64,000 nt of DNA, from contig NZ_RQPJ01000021.1 in assembly GCF_003957295.1 (NCBI RefSeq), positions 666,210 to 730,209 of the forward strand, written 5' to 3'. Position 1 is the first letter of the stretch; every line of letters starts with the position of its first letter. Shown piece after piece: positions 38,358 to 46,285 of the stretch. Source of the DNA: Arenibacter aquaticus (lineage in GTDB: Bacteria; Bacteroidota; Bacteroidia; Flavobacteriales; Flavobacteriaceae). The notes below the pieces were generated by a model that saw nothing but the letters and a program-made list of their open reading frames with translations, was not told the DNA's origin and did no database searches. The position numbers and the translations under genes are program-made.

Positions 38358-40261
38358 TGCAGCAGCACCCTCAGGAGATATTACAACAATATTGGGGATT
38401 TCCCAATTTTAGAAACTCACAGCAAGCAATTATTGAGGCCGTACTTGCCAACCAGGATGTTATGGCCTTGTTGCCAACAGGCGGCGGAAAATCTATTTGC
38501 TACCAAGTCCCTGCCCTGGCCAAGGAAGGGATATGTATTGTTGTATCGCCTTTGATCGCCTTAATACAAAATCAGGTAGACACTTTAAAGAAGCTTGGGA
38601 TAAAGGCCATTGCGCTCACTGGTGGTATTTCGTTTGGGGAGGTAAACGATTTACTGGACAACTGTTTATATGGCAATTACAAATTTCTATACCTTTCCCC
38701 GGAAAGATTGCAACAAGAACTGGTCAAGGAGCGCATAAAACAAATGAACGTTAACCTGATCGCCATAGATGAGGCACATTGTATTTCCCATTGGGGCAAT
38801 GACTTTAGGCCGGCCTATTTGGAATGTGATATTCTTAGGGAATTGGCCCCTAATGCCCCTATGATAGCCCTTACCGCCACGGCTACGGAAACGGTGGTGA
38901 AGGATATTTGCCAAAACCTTCAATTGCAAGATCCACTAGTAATAAAGGACTCTTTTTCCAGAAACAATATTACCTATAGCCTGTGCTGGGAAGAGGATAA
39001 AAAATACCGACTGAAAGAACTGTGTGGCCAAGTCCGTAATAGCGCAATTGTATATGTGCGCAGTAGACGGATGACCACAGAACTAGCCTCCTACCTAACT
39101 GCACAGGGGCATTCGGCAACTTTTTTTCACGGTGGCCTATCCAAAAAGGACAAGGATAAGCGATTAATGCAATGGTTGCAGAACAAGGTAAAGGTGATGG
39201 TGGCCACCAATGCTTTTGGTATGGGGATAGACAAACCCGATGTGGGTCTAGTGGTCCATTACCAAATTCCGGACAGTGTGGAGAACTATTTCCAGGAAGC
39301 GGGAAGGGCCGGTAGGGATGGGAGTCCCGCTAATGCCATCTTAATTACCAATGAAACGGATAAGACCCAGGTACGCAAGCAATTTTTAAGTGTGCTGCCC
39401 GACGTGACTTTTATTAAATTGCTCTATAGGAAACTTAATAATTATTTTCAAATCCCTTTTGGGGAAGGCAGTGGCGAAACCTTTGCATTGCCCTTTTATT
39501 CTTTTTGCAGCATATATAAGCTAAATACGGCACTGGCCTATAATGGGTTGCGGCTATTGGACCAGAATTCCGTGCTATCCTTAACGGAAGCATTTTCACA
39601 GAGGACCAGTATTAGAGTGATTGCTGCCAAAAGGGAAATATTCAATTATTTGGAGAAAAACCAGAAATCGGCCCCCGTTGTCCAAGTAATACTGCGCACT
39701 TATGGAGGGGTGTTTGATTATGAAACAAAAATTAACCCCCATTTAATCTCTTCCAAGGTAAAATATTCCGAAAAAGAAGTGCTTGCCATACTGCAACAAT
39801 TGGAAAAGGACGAGATAATAGAATACAAGGCACAAAGTAGCGACCTGGAAATAACGTTTTTGGTTCCCAGGGAAGATGAGCGTACCATAAACATCTTCGC
39901 CAATAAAATTAAACATATTCAGCAGGTAAGGACAGAGCATGTAAACGCAATGCTGGCCTATATAGATAATAATAAGCGTTGTAGGAGTCAACAGCTACTG
40001 GCCTATTTTGGAGAGTCTAGTAAGGAGAATTGTGGAAAATGCGATGTATGCCTTAGAAAATCCCCTGTAGATAGGGATATTATTTTTATCATTGAACAGG
40101 ATATTCTTAAACTGTTAAGAATAAAAAATGAAAGTTCCAGAAGGTTGATACAATTATTGACCTATAAGGAAAGTTCTGTTATCTTGGCTATACAAAGATT
40201 ATTGGAAGATGAAAAAATTAGAATAGACAGTATAAACCAGTATGAAATAATAGAACAATGA
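38357..40261 (+). CDS. recQ: RecQ family ATP-dependent DNA helicase
   Basis: 634 residues from GTG 38357. Helicase motif I LLPTGGGKS (about 35-43), motif II IDEAHCISHWG (about 137-147), motif III ALTATAT and motif VI QEAGRAGRDG are clear. The zinc-binding region has a Cys4-type cluster (RCRSQQLLAYFG ... NCGKCDVC). A separate HRDC domain is not evident; the last about 80 residues look like a small winged/helical tail. It unwinds 3'-5' in recombination and replication repair. It overlaps AAA upstream (1 nt) and fmt downstream (ATGA, 4 nt). Confidence 0.94.
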   Translation: MQQHPQEILQQYWGFPNFRNSQQAIIEAVLANQDVMALLPTGGGKSICYQVPALAKEGICIVVSPLIALIQNQVDTLKKLGIKAIALTGGISFGEVNDLLDNCLYGNYKFLYLSPERLQQELVKERIKQMNVNLIAIDEAHCISHWGNDFRPAYLECDILRELAPNAPMIALTATATETVVKDICQNLQLQDPLVIKDSFSRNNITYSLCWEEDKKYRLKELCGQVRNSAIVYVRSRRMTTELASYLTAQGHSATFFHGGLSKKDKDKRLMQWLQNKVKVMVATNAFGMGIDKPDVGLVVHYQIPDSVENYFQEAGRAGRDGSPANAILITNETDKTQVRKQFLSVLPDVTFIKLLYRKLNNYFQIPFGEGSGETFALPFYSFCSIYKLNTALAYNGLRLLDQNSVLSLTEAFSQRTSIRVIAAKREIFNYLEKNQKSAPVVQVILRTYGGVFDYETKINPHLISSKVKYSEKEVLAILQQLEKDEIIEYKAQSSDLEITFLVPREDERTINIFANKIKHIQQVRTEHVNAMLAYIDNNKRCRSQQLLAYFGESSKENCGKCDVCLRKSPVDRDIIFIIEQDILKLLRIKNESSRRLIQLLTYKESSVILAIQRLLEDEKIRIDSINQYEIIEQ

Positions 40262-41205
40262 GCAAACCACGAATAGTATTTATGGGCACCCCGGATTTTG
40301 CGGTGGCCATTTTGGACAAACTGGTAAAAGGGAATTATTCGGTTGTTGGGGTTATAACGGCTCCGGACAAGCCAGCGGGACGGGGAAGAAAGATACATGA
40401 ATCTGCCGTGAAGATATATGCCAAGGAAAATGGGCTAAAACTTTTGCAGCCAACTAATTTAAAAGACTCGGATTTTCTGGAAAATTTAAAATCTTTGGAT
40501 GCCCAACTGCAAATTGTTGTTGCCTTCAGGATGTTGCCCAAAGCGGTGTGGGATATGCCAAGTATGGGTACTTTTAACCTTCATGCCTCCTTATTGCCCC
40601 AATACCGTGGTGCGGCACCCATTAACTGGGCCATTATGAACGGGGAACAGGAAACCGGTGTAACCACATTCTTTATTGATGATAAAATTGATACTGGAGA
40701 AATTCTATTACAACGCAAAACAGCCATTTCCGAAAATGACACGGCCGGTTCCCTGCATGACAAATTAATGCATTTGGGGGCAGATCTTGTATTGGAAACG
40801 GTAGATAAGATAGTCAATAAAGACATTGAACCGTACAAGCAACCGAAAGGCGAGCCTTTAAAAGAAGCTTTTAAACTGCACAAAGAGACCTGTGAAATAG
40901 ATTGGACCCAAAGTCTAGATGCCTTACATAACCATATTAGAGGGCTAAGCCCCTACCCTACAGCCTGGACCACATTATATAACGGGGAGGACCAATTATT
41001 CCTAAAGATATATGCTGCAGAAAAAGAAAGGGAGGACCATGATCTAAAGTCCGGAGCATTATTGGCTACTAAAAAGGAATTAAAGGTGGCCGTAAAAGGA
41101 GGCTATATAAATCTATTGGAAATTCAATTGCCCGGGAAAAGGAAAATGTTCACCAAGGAGGTTATAAACGGATTAAAATTGGCAGAAAACGCCTATGTCC
41201 GCTAA
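40258..41205 (+). CDS. fmt: methionyl-tRNA formyltransferase
   Basis: 315 residues. The enzyme formylates initiator Met-tRNA with 10-formyl-THF. N-terminal GTPDFAVAILD (7-17), the family signature NLHASLLPQYRGAAPINWAI, and DDKIDTGEIL are present, followed by the OB-like C-terminal domain. Length is normal. It overlaps recQ by ATGA. Confidence 0.96.
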   Translation: MSKPRIVFMGTPDFAVAILDKLVKGNYSVVGVITAPDKPAGRGRKIHESAVKIYAKENGLKLLQPTNLKDSDFLENLKSLDAQLQIVVAFRMLPKAVWDMPSMGTFNLHASLLPQYRGAAPINWAIMNGEQETGVTTFFIDDKIDTGEILLQRKTAISENDTAGSLHDKLMHLGADLVLETVDKIVNKDIEPYKQPKGEPLKEAFKLHKETCEIDWTQSLDALHNHIRGLSPYPTAWTTLYNGEDQLFLKIYAAEKEREDHDLKSGALLATKKELKVAVKGGYINLLEIQLPGKRKMFTKEVINGLKLAENAYVR

Positions 41206-41308
41206 ACCCCTATGTACATTGACCGTACGGTGAAACGTAAAAATCCTCCTACTTTATCAACAAACGTTTCAAGTTATTAACAAAAATGCGGATTTCCCCC
41301 TATTTTAC

Positions 41309-41338
41309 TTGCGTTACTGGCAAATCCGTATAAATTTG
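41309..41338 (+). promoter_or_regulatory. Bacteroidota-type promoter of the HU gene
   Basis: TTG (41309-41311), 19 nt, TAAATTTG (41331-41338), matching the TTG/TAnnTTTG form. The expected start of transcription is about 40 nt before the HU ATG. Confidence 0.75.
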
Positions 41339-41384
41339 TTGAAGTATTAAAATTATAATTAATAACACTTAATTTATCGAAATT

Positions 41385-41657
41385 ATGAACAAAACAGAAT
41401 TAATCGATGCAATGGCAGCTGATGCTGGCATTACAAAAGCAGCAGCTAAAAAGGCATTGGAATCTTTCTTAGGAAACGTTGAAGGTTCTCTAAAAAAAGG
41501 TGATAGAGTATCTTTAGTAGGTTTCGGATCTTGGTCTGTATCTAAAAGAAATGCAAGGGAAGGTAGAAACCCATCTACAGGAAAAACTATCCAAATTGCA
41601 GCTAAAAATGTTGTGAAGTTTAAGGCAGGTGCAGATTTGAGCGGTGCAGTAAACTAG
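41385..41657 (+). CDS. hup: HU family DNA-binding protein
   Basis: 90 residues, basic. N-terminal helices with TELIDAMAADAGITKAAAKKALESF, the beta arm GRNPSTGKTIQIAA, and the conserved GFGSWSVSKRNAREG region. HU bends DNA non-specifically and organises the nucleoid. It is flanked by its own promoter and terminator. Confidence 0.95.
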   Translation: MNKTELIDAMAADAGITKAAAKKALESFLGNVEGSLKKGDRVSLVGFGSWSVSKRNAREGRNPSTGKTIQIAAKNVVKFKAGADLSGAVN

Positions 41658-41678
41658 TCATAATTTTATTATACAATC

Positions 41679-41710
41679 AAAGCACTTCCCTCATAAGAAG
41701 TGCTTTTTTT
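41679..41710 (+). terminator. terminator of the HU gene
   Basis: AAAGCACTTC pairs with GAAGTGCTTT across an 8-nt loop, then a T run. Confidence 0.9.
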
Positions 41711-41771
41711 GTACAAAAGACTTTTCAGATTAAGGTATTTGTTTTATTTTAGGGATATTAGAACAAATTAT

Positions 41772-42332
41772 ATGGTTGCTGAAAAGCCAAATAAGGGCAA
41801 ACTTTTAATTGCGGAACCAACACTTTCTGGTGATGTTTCCTTCAACAGGTCTATAGTCCTGCTTGCGGAACATAACGAGGAGGGGTCTGTTGGTTTTATT
41901 CTAAACAAACCATTGGACTACCATATCAACGATCTGGTTACAGAAATCGATATTCCTTTTCAGGTATACAACGGGGGGCCGGTAGAACAGGACAACCTCT
42001 ACTTTATACACAAGGTCCCCGAACTAATACATAACAGCATTGAAATCTCGGATGGTATATATTGGGGTGGCGATTTTGGATCTATTGTAGATCTGATCAA
42101 CAATAAGATTATTTCAGAAAATGATATCCGATTCTTTTTGGGCTATTCCGGTTGGTCTTCCTTTCAATTGGACCAGGAATTACTTTCAAAATCCTGGGTG
42201 GTCGTAAAGAATATATATGAAAGTGATATCATTCAAAAAGCTGCCAGTGCTTTTTGGAAAGAAAAAATGATGGAATTGGGTGGCAATTACCTCATTTGGT
42301 CCAATGCCCCAGAAAATCCCAATCTCAACTAA
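41772..42332 (+). CDS. YqgE/AlgH family protein
   Basis: 186 residues from ATG 41772; an ORF extension to 41700 overlaps the HU terminator and is unlikely. Conserved features: LIAEPTLSGDVSFNRSIVLL near the start, GFILNKPL, YNGGPVEQDNLYFIH, and FFLGYSGWSSFQLDQEL. The family is widespread, single-domain and of unknown biochemistry (AlgH named from alginate regulation in Pseudomonas). Confidence 0.92.
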   Translation: MVAEKPNKGKLLIAEPTLSGDVSFNRSIVLLAEHNEEGSVGFILNKPLDYHINDLVTEIDIPFQVYNGGPVEQDNLYFIHKVPELIHNSIEISDGIYWGGDFGSIVDLINNKIISENDIRFFLGYSGWSSFQLDQELLSKSWVVVKNIYESDIIQKAASAFWKEKMMELGGNYLIWSNAPENPNLN

Positions 42333-42337
42333 AAATC

Positions 42338-43183
42338 TTAGTTTAATCTAGCAGCCGCATTTAGCTTACCCACTAAATCCGTAGCCACTGTACTCACATA
42401 TTCCTTTTTTCTATATTTGCCAATAGGCTGTATTCCAACAATGGCATTGGTAATAAACAATTCATCTGCCTTTTGAAGCTCAAAAGGCGAAATATGCGAC
42501 TCTTCAAAGTCATAGGTGTCCAGACTTTCCAAAATAGCAATAAGTTTTTTACGTACTATTCCATTTAAACAGCCATCTTTTAGGGGCGGGGTTTTAATAG
42601 AATTGCCCTTTACCAAGAAAATATTTCCATTAAGGGCCTCCACTACCTTTTTTTCATTATTCAGCATCAAACAATTCTGATAACCGTTTTCTGCTGCGTA
42701 GATACTCCCCACTACATTAATTATTTTATTGTTGGTCTTTAAACTGGACAACATATCAGGGTTCACATAAAAATCTTTGAACAGTTCCACTTCGTACTCC
42801 TTGTTCTCCAATACATAAAATGGCGATGCCATGGTATTGGCCTCCACTATGTAGGACACTTCGTTGGTTTGAGGCAAATACAAGCCGCCATTATTTCTAA
42901 AAACGGTAAGGCGTACCCGTGCAGCTTGGTCCATTAAGGAATTGGCCTCTACAGATGCCTTGATCTGCCCTTCTAAAAATTCCATGGTAAAATCCATAGG
43001 AATTTCCATTCTCAAAATCCGCATAGAAGCCATTAGGCGGAGGTAGTGGTCTTCCCAAAAGAAAATTTTGCCGTGTACCACTCGCATAGATTCAAAAAGA
43101 GCGTCTCCATAGCGTAGCCCTCTATTTTCCTGGTTTAGATAAAAACTGTCTTTAGAAACGAGGTTTCCGTTAAAATTAATCAT
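42338..43183 (-). CDS. class IV aminotransferase (BCAT / aminodeoxychorismate lyase type)
   Basis: 281 residues, PLP fold type IV. The start has RGLRYGDALFESMRV, the family hallmark; the PLP-lysine region is LKTNNKIINVVGSIYAAENG, and a glutamate-Asn element VVEALNGNIFLV follows. Which of branched-chain aminotransferase, D-amino acid aminotransferase or PabC lyase it is cannot be settled; the short length favours PabC-like. It lies on the minus strand before a START-like gene. Confidence 0.85.
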   Translation of the reverse strand: MINFNGNLVSKDSFYLNQENRGLRYGDALFESMRVVHGKIFFWEDHYLRLMASMRILRMEIPMDFTMEFLEGQIKASVEANSLMDQAARVRLTVFRNNGGLYLPQTNEVSYIVEANTMASPFYVLENKEYEVELFKDFYVNPDMLSSLKTNNKIINVVGSIYAAENGYQNCLMLNNEKKVVEALNGNIFLVKGNSIKTPPLKDGCLNGIVRKKLIAILESLDTYDFEESHISPFELQKADELFITNAIVGIQPIGKYRKKEYVSTVATDLVGKLNAAARLN

Positions 43184-43236
43184 AAAAAAAGCCTTGAAAA
43201 ATCAAGGCCAAAGATACGTTATATTGGTATAATAAA

Positions 43237-43620
43237 TTAAGCGGACCCCAAAACTTGTTTTAGACTGGATACTTGATTCTCCCACAACATTTTAGCTTCG
43301 TCCAATTCATCCTCTTCTGCAAAATCTGTTATAAAAAGAGATACGTCCTTGGTAATTTCATCTACAATAATGCGCATTTCAAAAAAACTGTCGTCCTCTT
43401 CCGCCAACCAGGTAAACTTCACAAATTCGTCACTTTTGCGTTTTAATAACTTAGCCTGCTCTTCGGAACCATCCCAAATAAAATTAAACATTTCCCCTCT
43501 AGAATTTACGTTGTCTGCGAACCATTCTGAGAGTCCTGAAGGTGTGGATATATAATTATATAATAGTTGTGGTGAGGATTGAATTACAAATTCAACTTCA
43601 AATTTAATTTTGTCGTCCAT
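43237..43620 (-). CDS. START-like (SRPBCC) domain protein
   Basis: 127 residues of the AHSA1/START-like fold: FEVEFVIQSSPQLLYNYISTPSGLSEWFADNV pattern then FVKFTWLAEEDDSFFEMRI, and a C-terminal helix (LWENQVSSLKQVLG). Acidic overall. Hydrophobic ligand binding is general for the fold, but the role is unknown. It is one of the conserved neighbours of the aminotransferase gene in flavobacteria. Confidence 0.85.
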   Translation of the reverse strand: MDDKIKFEVEFVIQSSPQLLYNYISTPSGLSEWFADNVNSRGEMFNFIWDGSEEQAKLLKRKSDEFVKFTWLAEEDDSFFEMRIIVDEITKDVSLFITDFAEEDELDEAKMLWENQVSSLKQVLGSA

Positions 43621-43704
43621 TCTGAATAGTGTTTAAGGTGGACAATATATATATTTATAAATGATAAAAAAATAATTAGGTAAGAATATTTTATGCAATC
43701 TAAT

Positions 43705-43736
43705 TTGGAAAGACTGAAAATTTACCTTTATATTTG
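43705..43736 (+). promoter_or_regulatory. promoter of tRNA-Met
   Basis: TTG (43705-43707), 21 nt, TATATTTG (43729-43736), with the tRNA beginning 20 nt later. Confidence 0.75.
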
Positions 43737-43755
43737 CACCCGTTAAAAATAACAC

Positions 43756-43829
43756 GGCGAGGTAGCTCAGTTGGTTAGAGCGTCGGATTCATAACCCGGA
43801 GGTCACGAGTTCAACTCTCGTTCTCGCTA
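43756..43829 (+). tRNA. tRNA-Met (anticodon CAT)
   Basis: 74 nt cloverleaf: acceptor GGCGAGG/TCTCGCT, D-arm GCTC/GAGC, anticodon loop TTCATAA, T-arm ACGAG/CTCGT with TTCAACT loop. The 3' CCA is not encoded. CAT could also be the Ile2 tRNA (lysidine) but the overall form is of the elongator Met type. Preceded by a promoter and followed by a terminator. Confidence 0.93.
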
Positions 43830-43852
43830 CAAAACTTAAGTTTTTAAAAATC

Positions 43853-43883
43853 AACGGATTGGTTACTGCCAATCCGTTTTTTT
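43853..43883 (+). terminator. terminator after tRNA-Met
   Basis: AACGGATTGG/CCAATCCGTT, 6-nt loop, then seven T. Confidence 0.9.
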
Positions 43884-44023
43884 ATGCCTTTACCAAACCT
43901 ATCTATTCTATTTGTGTGTAGTAGTGAACGCTAATTAACCCAAAATTTACAATTTACAGCGATTTTAGACTCTCTTAAATAGTAACACAATCTTATTAAA
44001 AAAGAAGGATGTTTTAAATAATT

Positions 44024-44118
44024 TGGGCGTTCCCTCCTTCGTCGGTCGGGCCCTTGGCTATATCCCTTGCCTTGCTTCGGGGATGCCGCCGCGGTCCCTA
44101 ACGCGGGCGGGTCCAACG
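44024..44118. repeat. GC-rich, partly palindromic element
   Basis: About 95 nt far richer in G+C than its AT-rich surroundings, beginning GGGCGTTCCC and ending CCCTAACGCGGG. An inner ATCCC/GGGAT stem encloses the middle. The sharp base-composition change suggests a mobile or repeated element. Its core polarity (GTT left, AAC right) is opposite to an attC, so I do not call it one. No other copy is in the window. Confidence 0.5.
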
Positions 44119-44248
44119 CATCCAAAAAGATATTTAAAAAAAACACTTAAAAAATTGGAACCTTGTAAGAGGAATTATAATAAAACAAAGGCATTTAATT
44201 TGGTTTGTGTTGGTTGTATTTTGCTATAATAATTTTTAAAAATCAATA

Positions 44249-44629
44249 TCAATTTCTTTCCATATAGTCTTGCCATAGTACTAGAACATATTTCTCTTTA
44301 CCCCTATCAACTTTCCTCAAAAATCCGTATTCATACACAAATAGATAAATATCGCCCTTTTTGTTTTTCCAATAATGGGTGAAAAATTTTGGATCGAAGC
44401 CCTCTTCTATAAGCACTGTTTTTCTAATAGTGGTATACCCTGACCTATTATATTTCTTTAGTAGTTTTCGGTTTATTTTTAGTTGCCTGTCTACCTTAAA
44501 ATAAAAGGCCTCTGATTTTTGACGATTTTCATACTGGTTGATGGACCGGCATTTTGCCGAACAGAATTTCTTATCGGATCTACCTTTTATCGTAGCTCCG
44601 CAGACTGGACACATCCTGCTGCTTTCCAT
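44249..44629 (-). CDS. small zinc-ribbon protein, divergent to the recombinase
   Basis: 126 residues. A CPVC (7-10) and CSAKC (23-27) pair makes a zinc ribbon of the DUF2116-like kind; the rest is basic with helix and beta content (RQLKINRKLLKKYN; IYLFVYEYGFLRKV). It is transcribed away from the integrase gene, with an 18-bp palindrome between them. It may be a DNA-binding partner or regulator, but this rests only on position and composition. Confidence 0.7.
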   Translation of the reverse strand: MESSRMCPVCGATIKGRSDKKFCSAKCRSINQYENRQKSEAFYFKVDRQLKINRKLLKKYNRSGYTTIRKTVLIEEGFDPKFFTHYWKNKKGDIYLFVYEYGFLRKVDRGKEKYVLVLWQDYMERN

Positions 44630-44637
44630 TTACCTAA

Positions 44638-44655
44638 ATATTATACGTATAATAT
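44638..44655. promoter_or_regulatory. 18-bp perfect palindrome between the zinc-ribbon and integrase genes
   Basis: ATATTATACGTATAATAT is fully symmetric, lying between two divergent starts (44629 minus, 44692 plus). This is the position expected for an operator shared by both promoters. Confidence 0.6.
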
Positions 44656-44691
44656 ACTATTTATATTTCAGATCTTAGTTAAACTTGATAC

Positions 44692-45819
44692 ATGAATCCC
44701 ATTAGGTCTATAACCCTATACCATCTAATGATCCAAGATCAGAAGATGATCGGTATAAAATTTATGCCGGACAAACTGGTACAGGCCCTTATAAAAAGTC
44801 TTCCAGACCCCAAATGGAGCCAACGTCACAATATGGCCTATATTCCCAACACCAAGGAAAACCTCGGCATAATATACAATACCTTTAGAGGTACGGTATG
44901 GATCAACTACAACCGGTTTTTTGCCAACAAGCCCCTAAATACCCATAACGAAGCCGTTGACGTTGATTGGTATAGAAAGAGAAAGCCTATACCTGATTAC
45001 CGTTATTGTCCAGAAGAATATCTCATAAAGCTGGAATTAAAGAGATATGCCAACAGCACGGTACGCACCTATGTTTCTTTCTTTGAAATGTTCATTAATC
45101 ATTACAAACACAAGGATCTCCACACTATTGATGAAAGCGATATCAGAGCTTTTCTGCAACAGTTAATTCAGCGCAAAGTATCCAACTCCTATTTAAACCA
45201 GGCCATAAACGCCATTAAATTCTACTATGAAGTGGTCATGGACATGCCCAACCGATTTTACGAGATAGAACGTCCTAGAAGGGAACATAAACTTCCCAAG
45301 GTGATATCCAAGGAGGAAGTTCTTTCCATTATTGAACACGCCAATAATTTAAAACATAAATGCATCATAAGCCTATTATACAGCTCGGGTTTGCGGCGTA
45401 GTGAACTATTGAATCTAAAACCCACTGACGTGGATAGCAAAAGGATGCTTATTCGTGTGAAGTCCGCCAAGGGTAATAAGGATAGGCATACTTTACTCTC
45501 ATCAACTGCTCTGGAAGATCTTAGAAGGTATTATAAGGAATGGAAACCTCAAATATATTTGTTCGAAGGACGTAAGGCCAATAGATATAGTGCAGAAAGT
45601 GTGTTGAAAATAGTTAAGGTAGCAGCTATAAAGGCAGGAGTGGGACAAACTGTTACCCCACATGTACTTCGTCATAGCTTTGCTACCCACCTATTGGAAT
45701 CAGGTGTGGACCTACGACAGATACAGGTACTATTAGGCCATGGTTCTAGCAAAACAACGGAAATATACACCCATGTAGCAACAAATACTTTTAATAATAT
45801 TAAAAATCCCTTAGATTAG
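44692..45819 (+). CDS. tyrosine recombinase, putative integron-type integrase
   Basis: 375 residues. After a unique N-terminal extension (1-95), a SAM-like core-binding domain (about 105-185) and a catalytic domain (200-375) follow. The catalytic set is complete: Arg235 in GLRRSE, Lys260, His324-x-x-Arg327 (HVLRHSF), His350 (LLGHGS) and Tyr359 (IYTHV). The end, THVATNTFNNIKNPLD, resembles the V/I-R/K-x-PLD ending of IntI integrases. I do not see the extra helix-containing insert that IntI proteins have before the H-x-x-R box. Unlike class 1 integrons, it points in the same direction as the cassettes. Confidence 0.87.
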   Translation: MNPIRSITLYHLMIQDQKMIGIKFMPDKLVQALIKSLPDPKWSQRHNMAYIPNTKENLGIIYNTFRGTVWINYNRFFANKPLNTHNEAVDVDWYRKRKPIPDYRYCPEEYLIKLELKRYANSTVRTYVSFFEMFINHYKHKDLHTIDESDIRAFLQQLIQRKVSNSYLNQAINAIKFYYEVVMDMPNRFYEIERPRREHKLPKVISKEEVLSIIEHANNLKHKCIISLLYSSGLRRSELLNLKPTDVDSKRMLIRVKSAKGNKDRHTLLSSTALEDLRRYYKEWKPQIYLFEGRKANRYSAESVLKIVKVAAIKAGVGQTVTPHVLRHSFATHLLESGVDLRQIQVLLGHGSSKTTEIYTHVATNTFNNIKNPLD

Positions 45820-45831
45820 TGGGCCTATAAT

Positions 45832-45872
45832 GGATATATAATGACTAGTTGTTATATCCGTACGTTGTAAGT
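45832..45872 (+). other. attI-like recombination site
   Basis: 45 nt or so after the integrase stop. GGATATA (45832) and TATATCC (45853) form an imperfect hairpin, followed by GTAC and the core GTTGTAAG at 45864. The step 'arm, 4-7 nt, GTTG' is the same as at the right side of each downstream attC-like site. It marks the left end of cassette 1. Function inferred. Confidence 0.6.
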
Positions 45873-46014
45873 AATGCGAAAATCGAGCTGAAATTCAACT
45901 TTTGAACTAAAAAAGCCAACCGCATAGTCAAGCACATTTCATTTTGCTCGTGCCTCACAAAATAAAAAAGAGCTTGCCTTTCCCCTACGCTCATTATTAC
46001 TGAATGATAATTTT

Positions 46015-46035
46015 AATACTCATTTAGTGAGTATT
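46015..46035. promoter_or_regulatory. operator-like inverted repeat upstream of the R-M HTH gene
   Basis: AATACTCA, 5-nt spacer, TGAGTATT: perfect 8-bp arms ending 47 nt before the HTH start. This is the arrangement of a controller-protein or autoregulatory box in R-M systems. Confidence 0.6.
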
Positions 46036-46081
46036 TGAAAATTGTTAACTACATTAGTTGACTGAATTAAAAAAATTCAAA

Positions 46082-46285
46082 ATGAACCGAATAAAAGAGG
46101 TTTTAGAACAGAAAGGAATAAAACAAATCTGGTTGGCTGAACAATTGGGAAAGAGTTACAATATGGTACATTCTTACGCCCAAAACAAAAGACAACCGAG
46201 TTTGGAAGACCTATACAAGATTGCGGAAATCTTGAATGTCGAAGTCAAAGAATTATTAATTGAAAGAACAGAACTAAATAAATGA
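46082..46285 (+). CDS. small XRE-type helix-turn-helix regulator of the R-M operon
   Basis: 67 residues from ATG 46082; an upstream TTG at 46058 is possible. Almost the whole protein is a Cro/C1-type HTH: GIKQIWLAEQLGKSYNMVHSYAQNKRQPSLEDLYKIAEIL. It overlaps hsdM by ATGA. A palindrome lies upstream. A role as controller of the restriction genes is inferred from position. Confidence 0.85.
   Translation: MNRIKEVLEQKGIKQIWLAEQLGKSYNMVHSYAQNKRQPSLEDLYKIAEILNVEVKELLIERTELNK

Noticed and set aside
44024-44118. GC-rich element read as an attC site
   Set aside because: Core polarity is GTT...AAC on the plus strand, and GTT...AAC on the minus strand too; an attC needs AAC...GTT.
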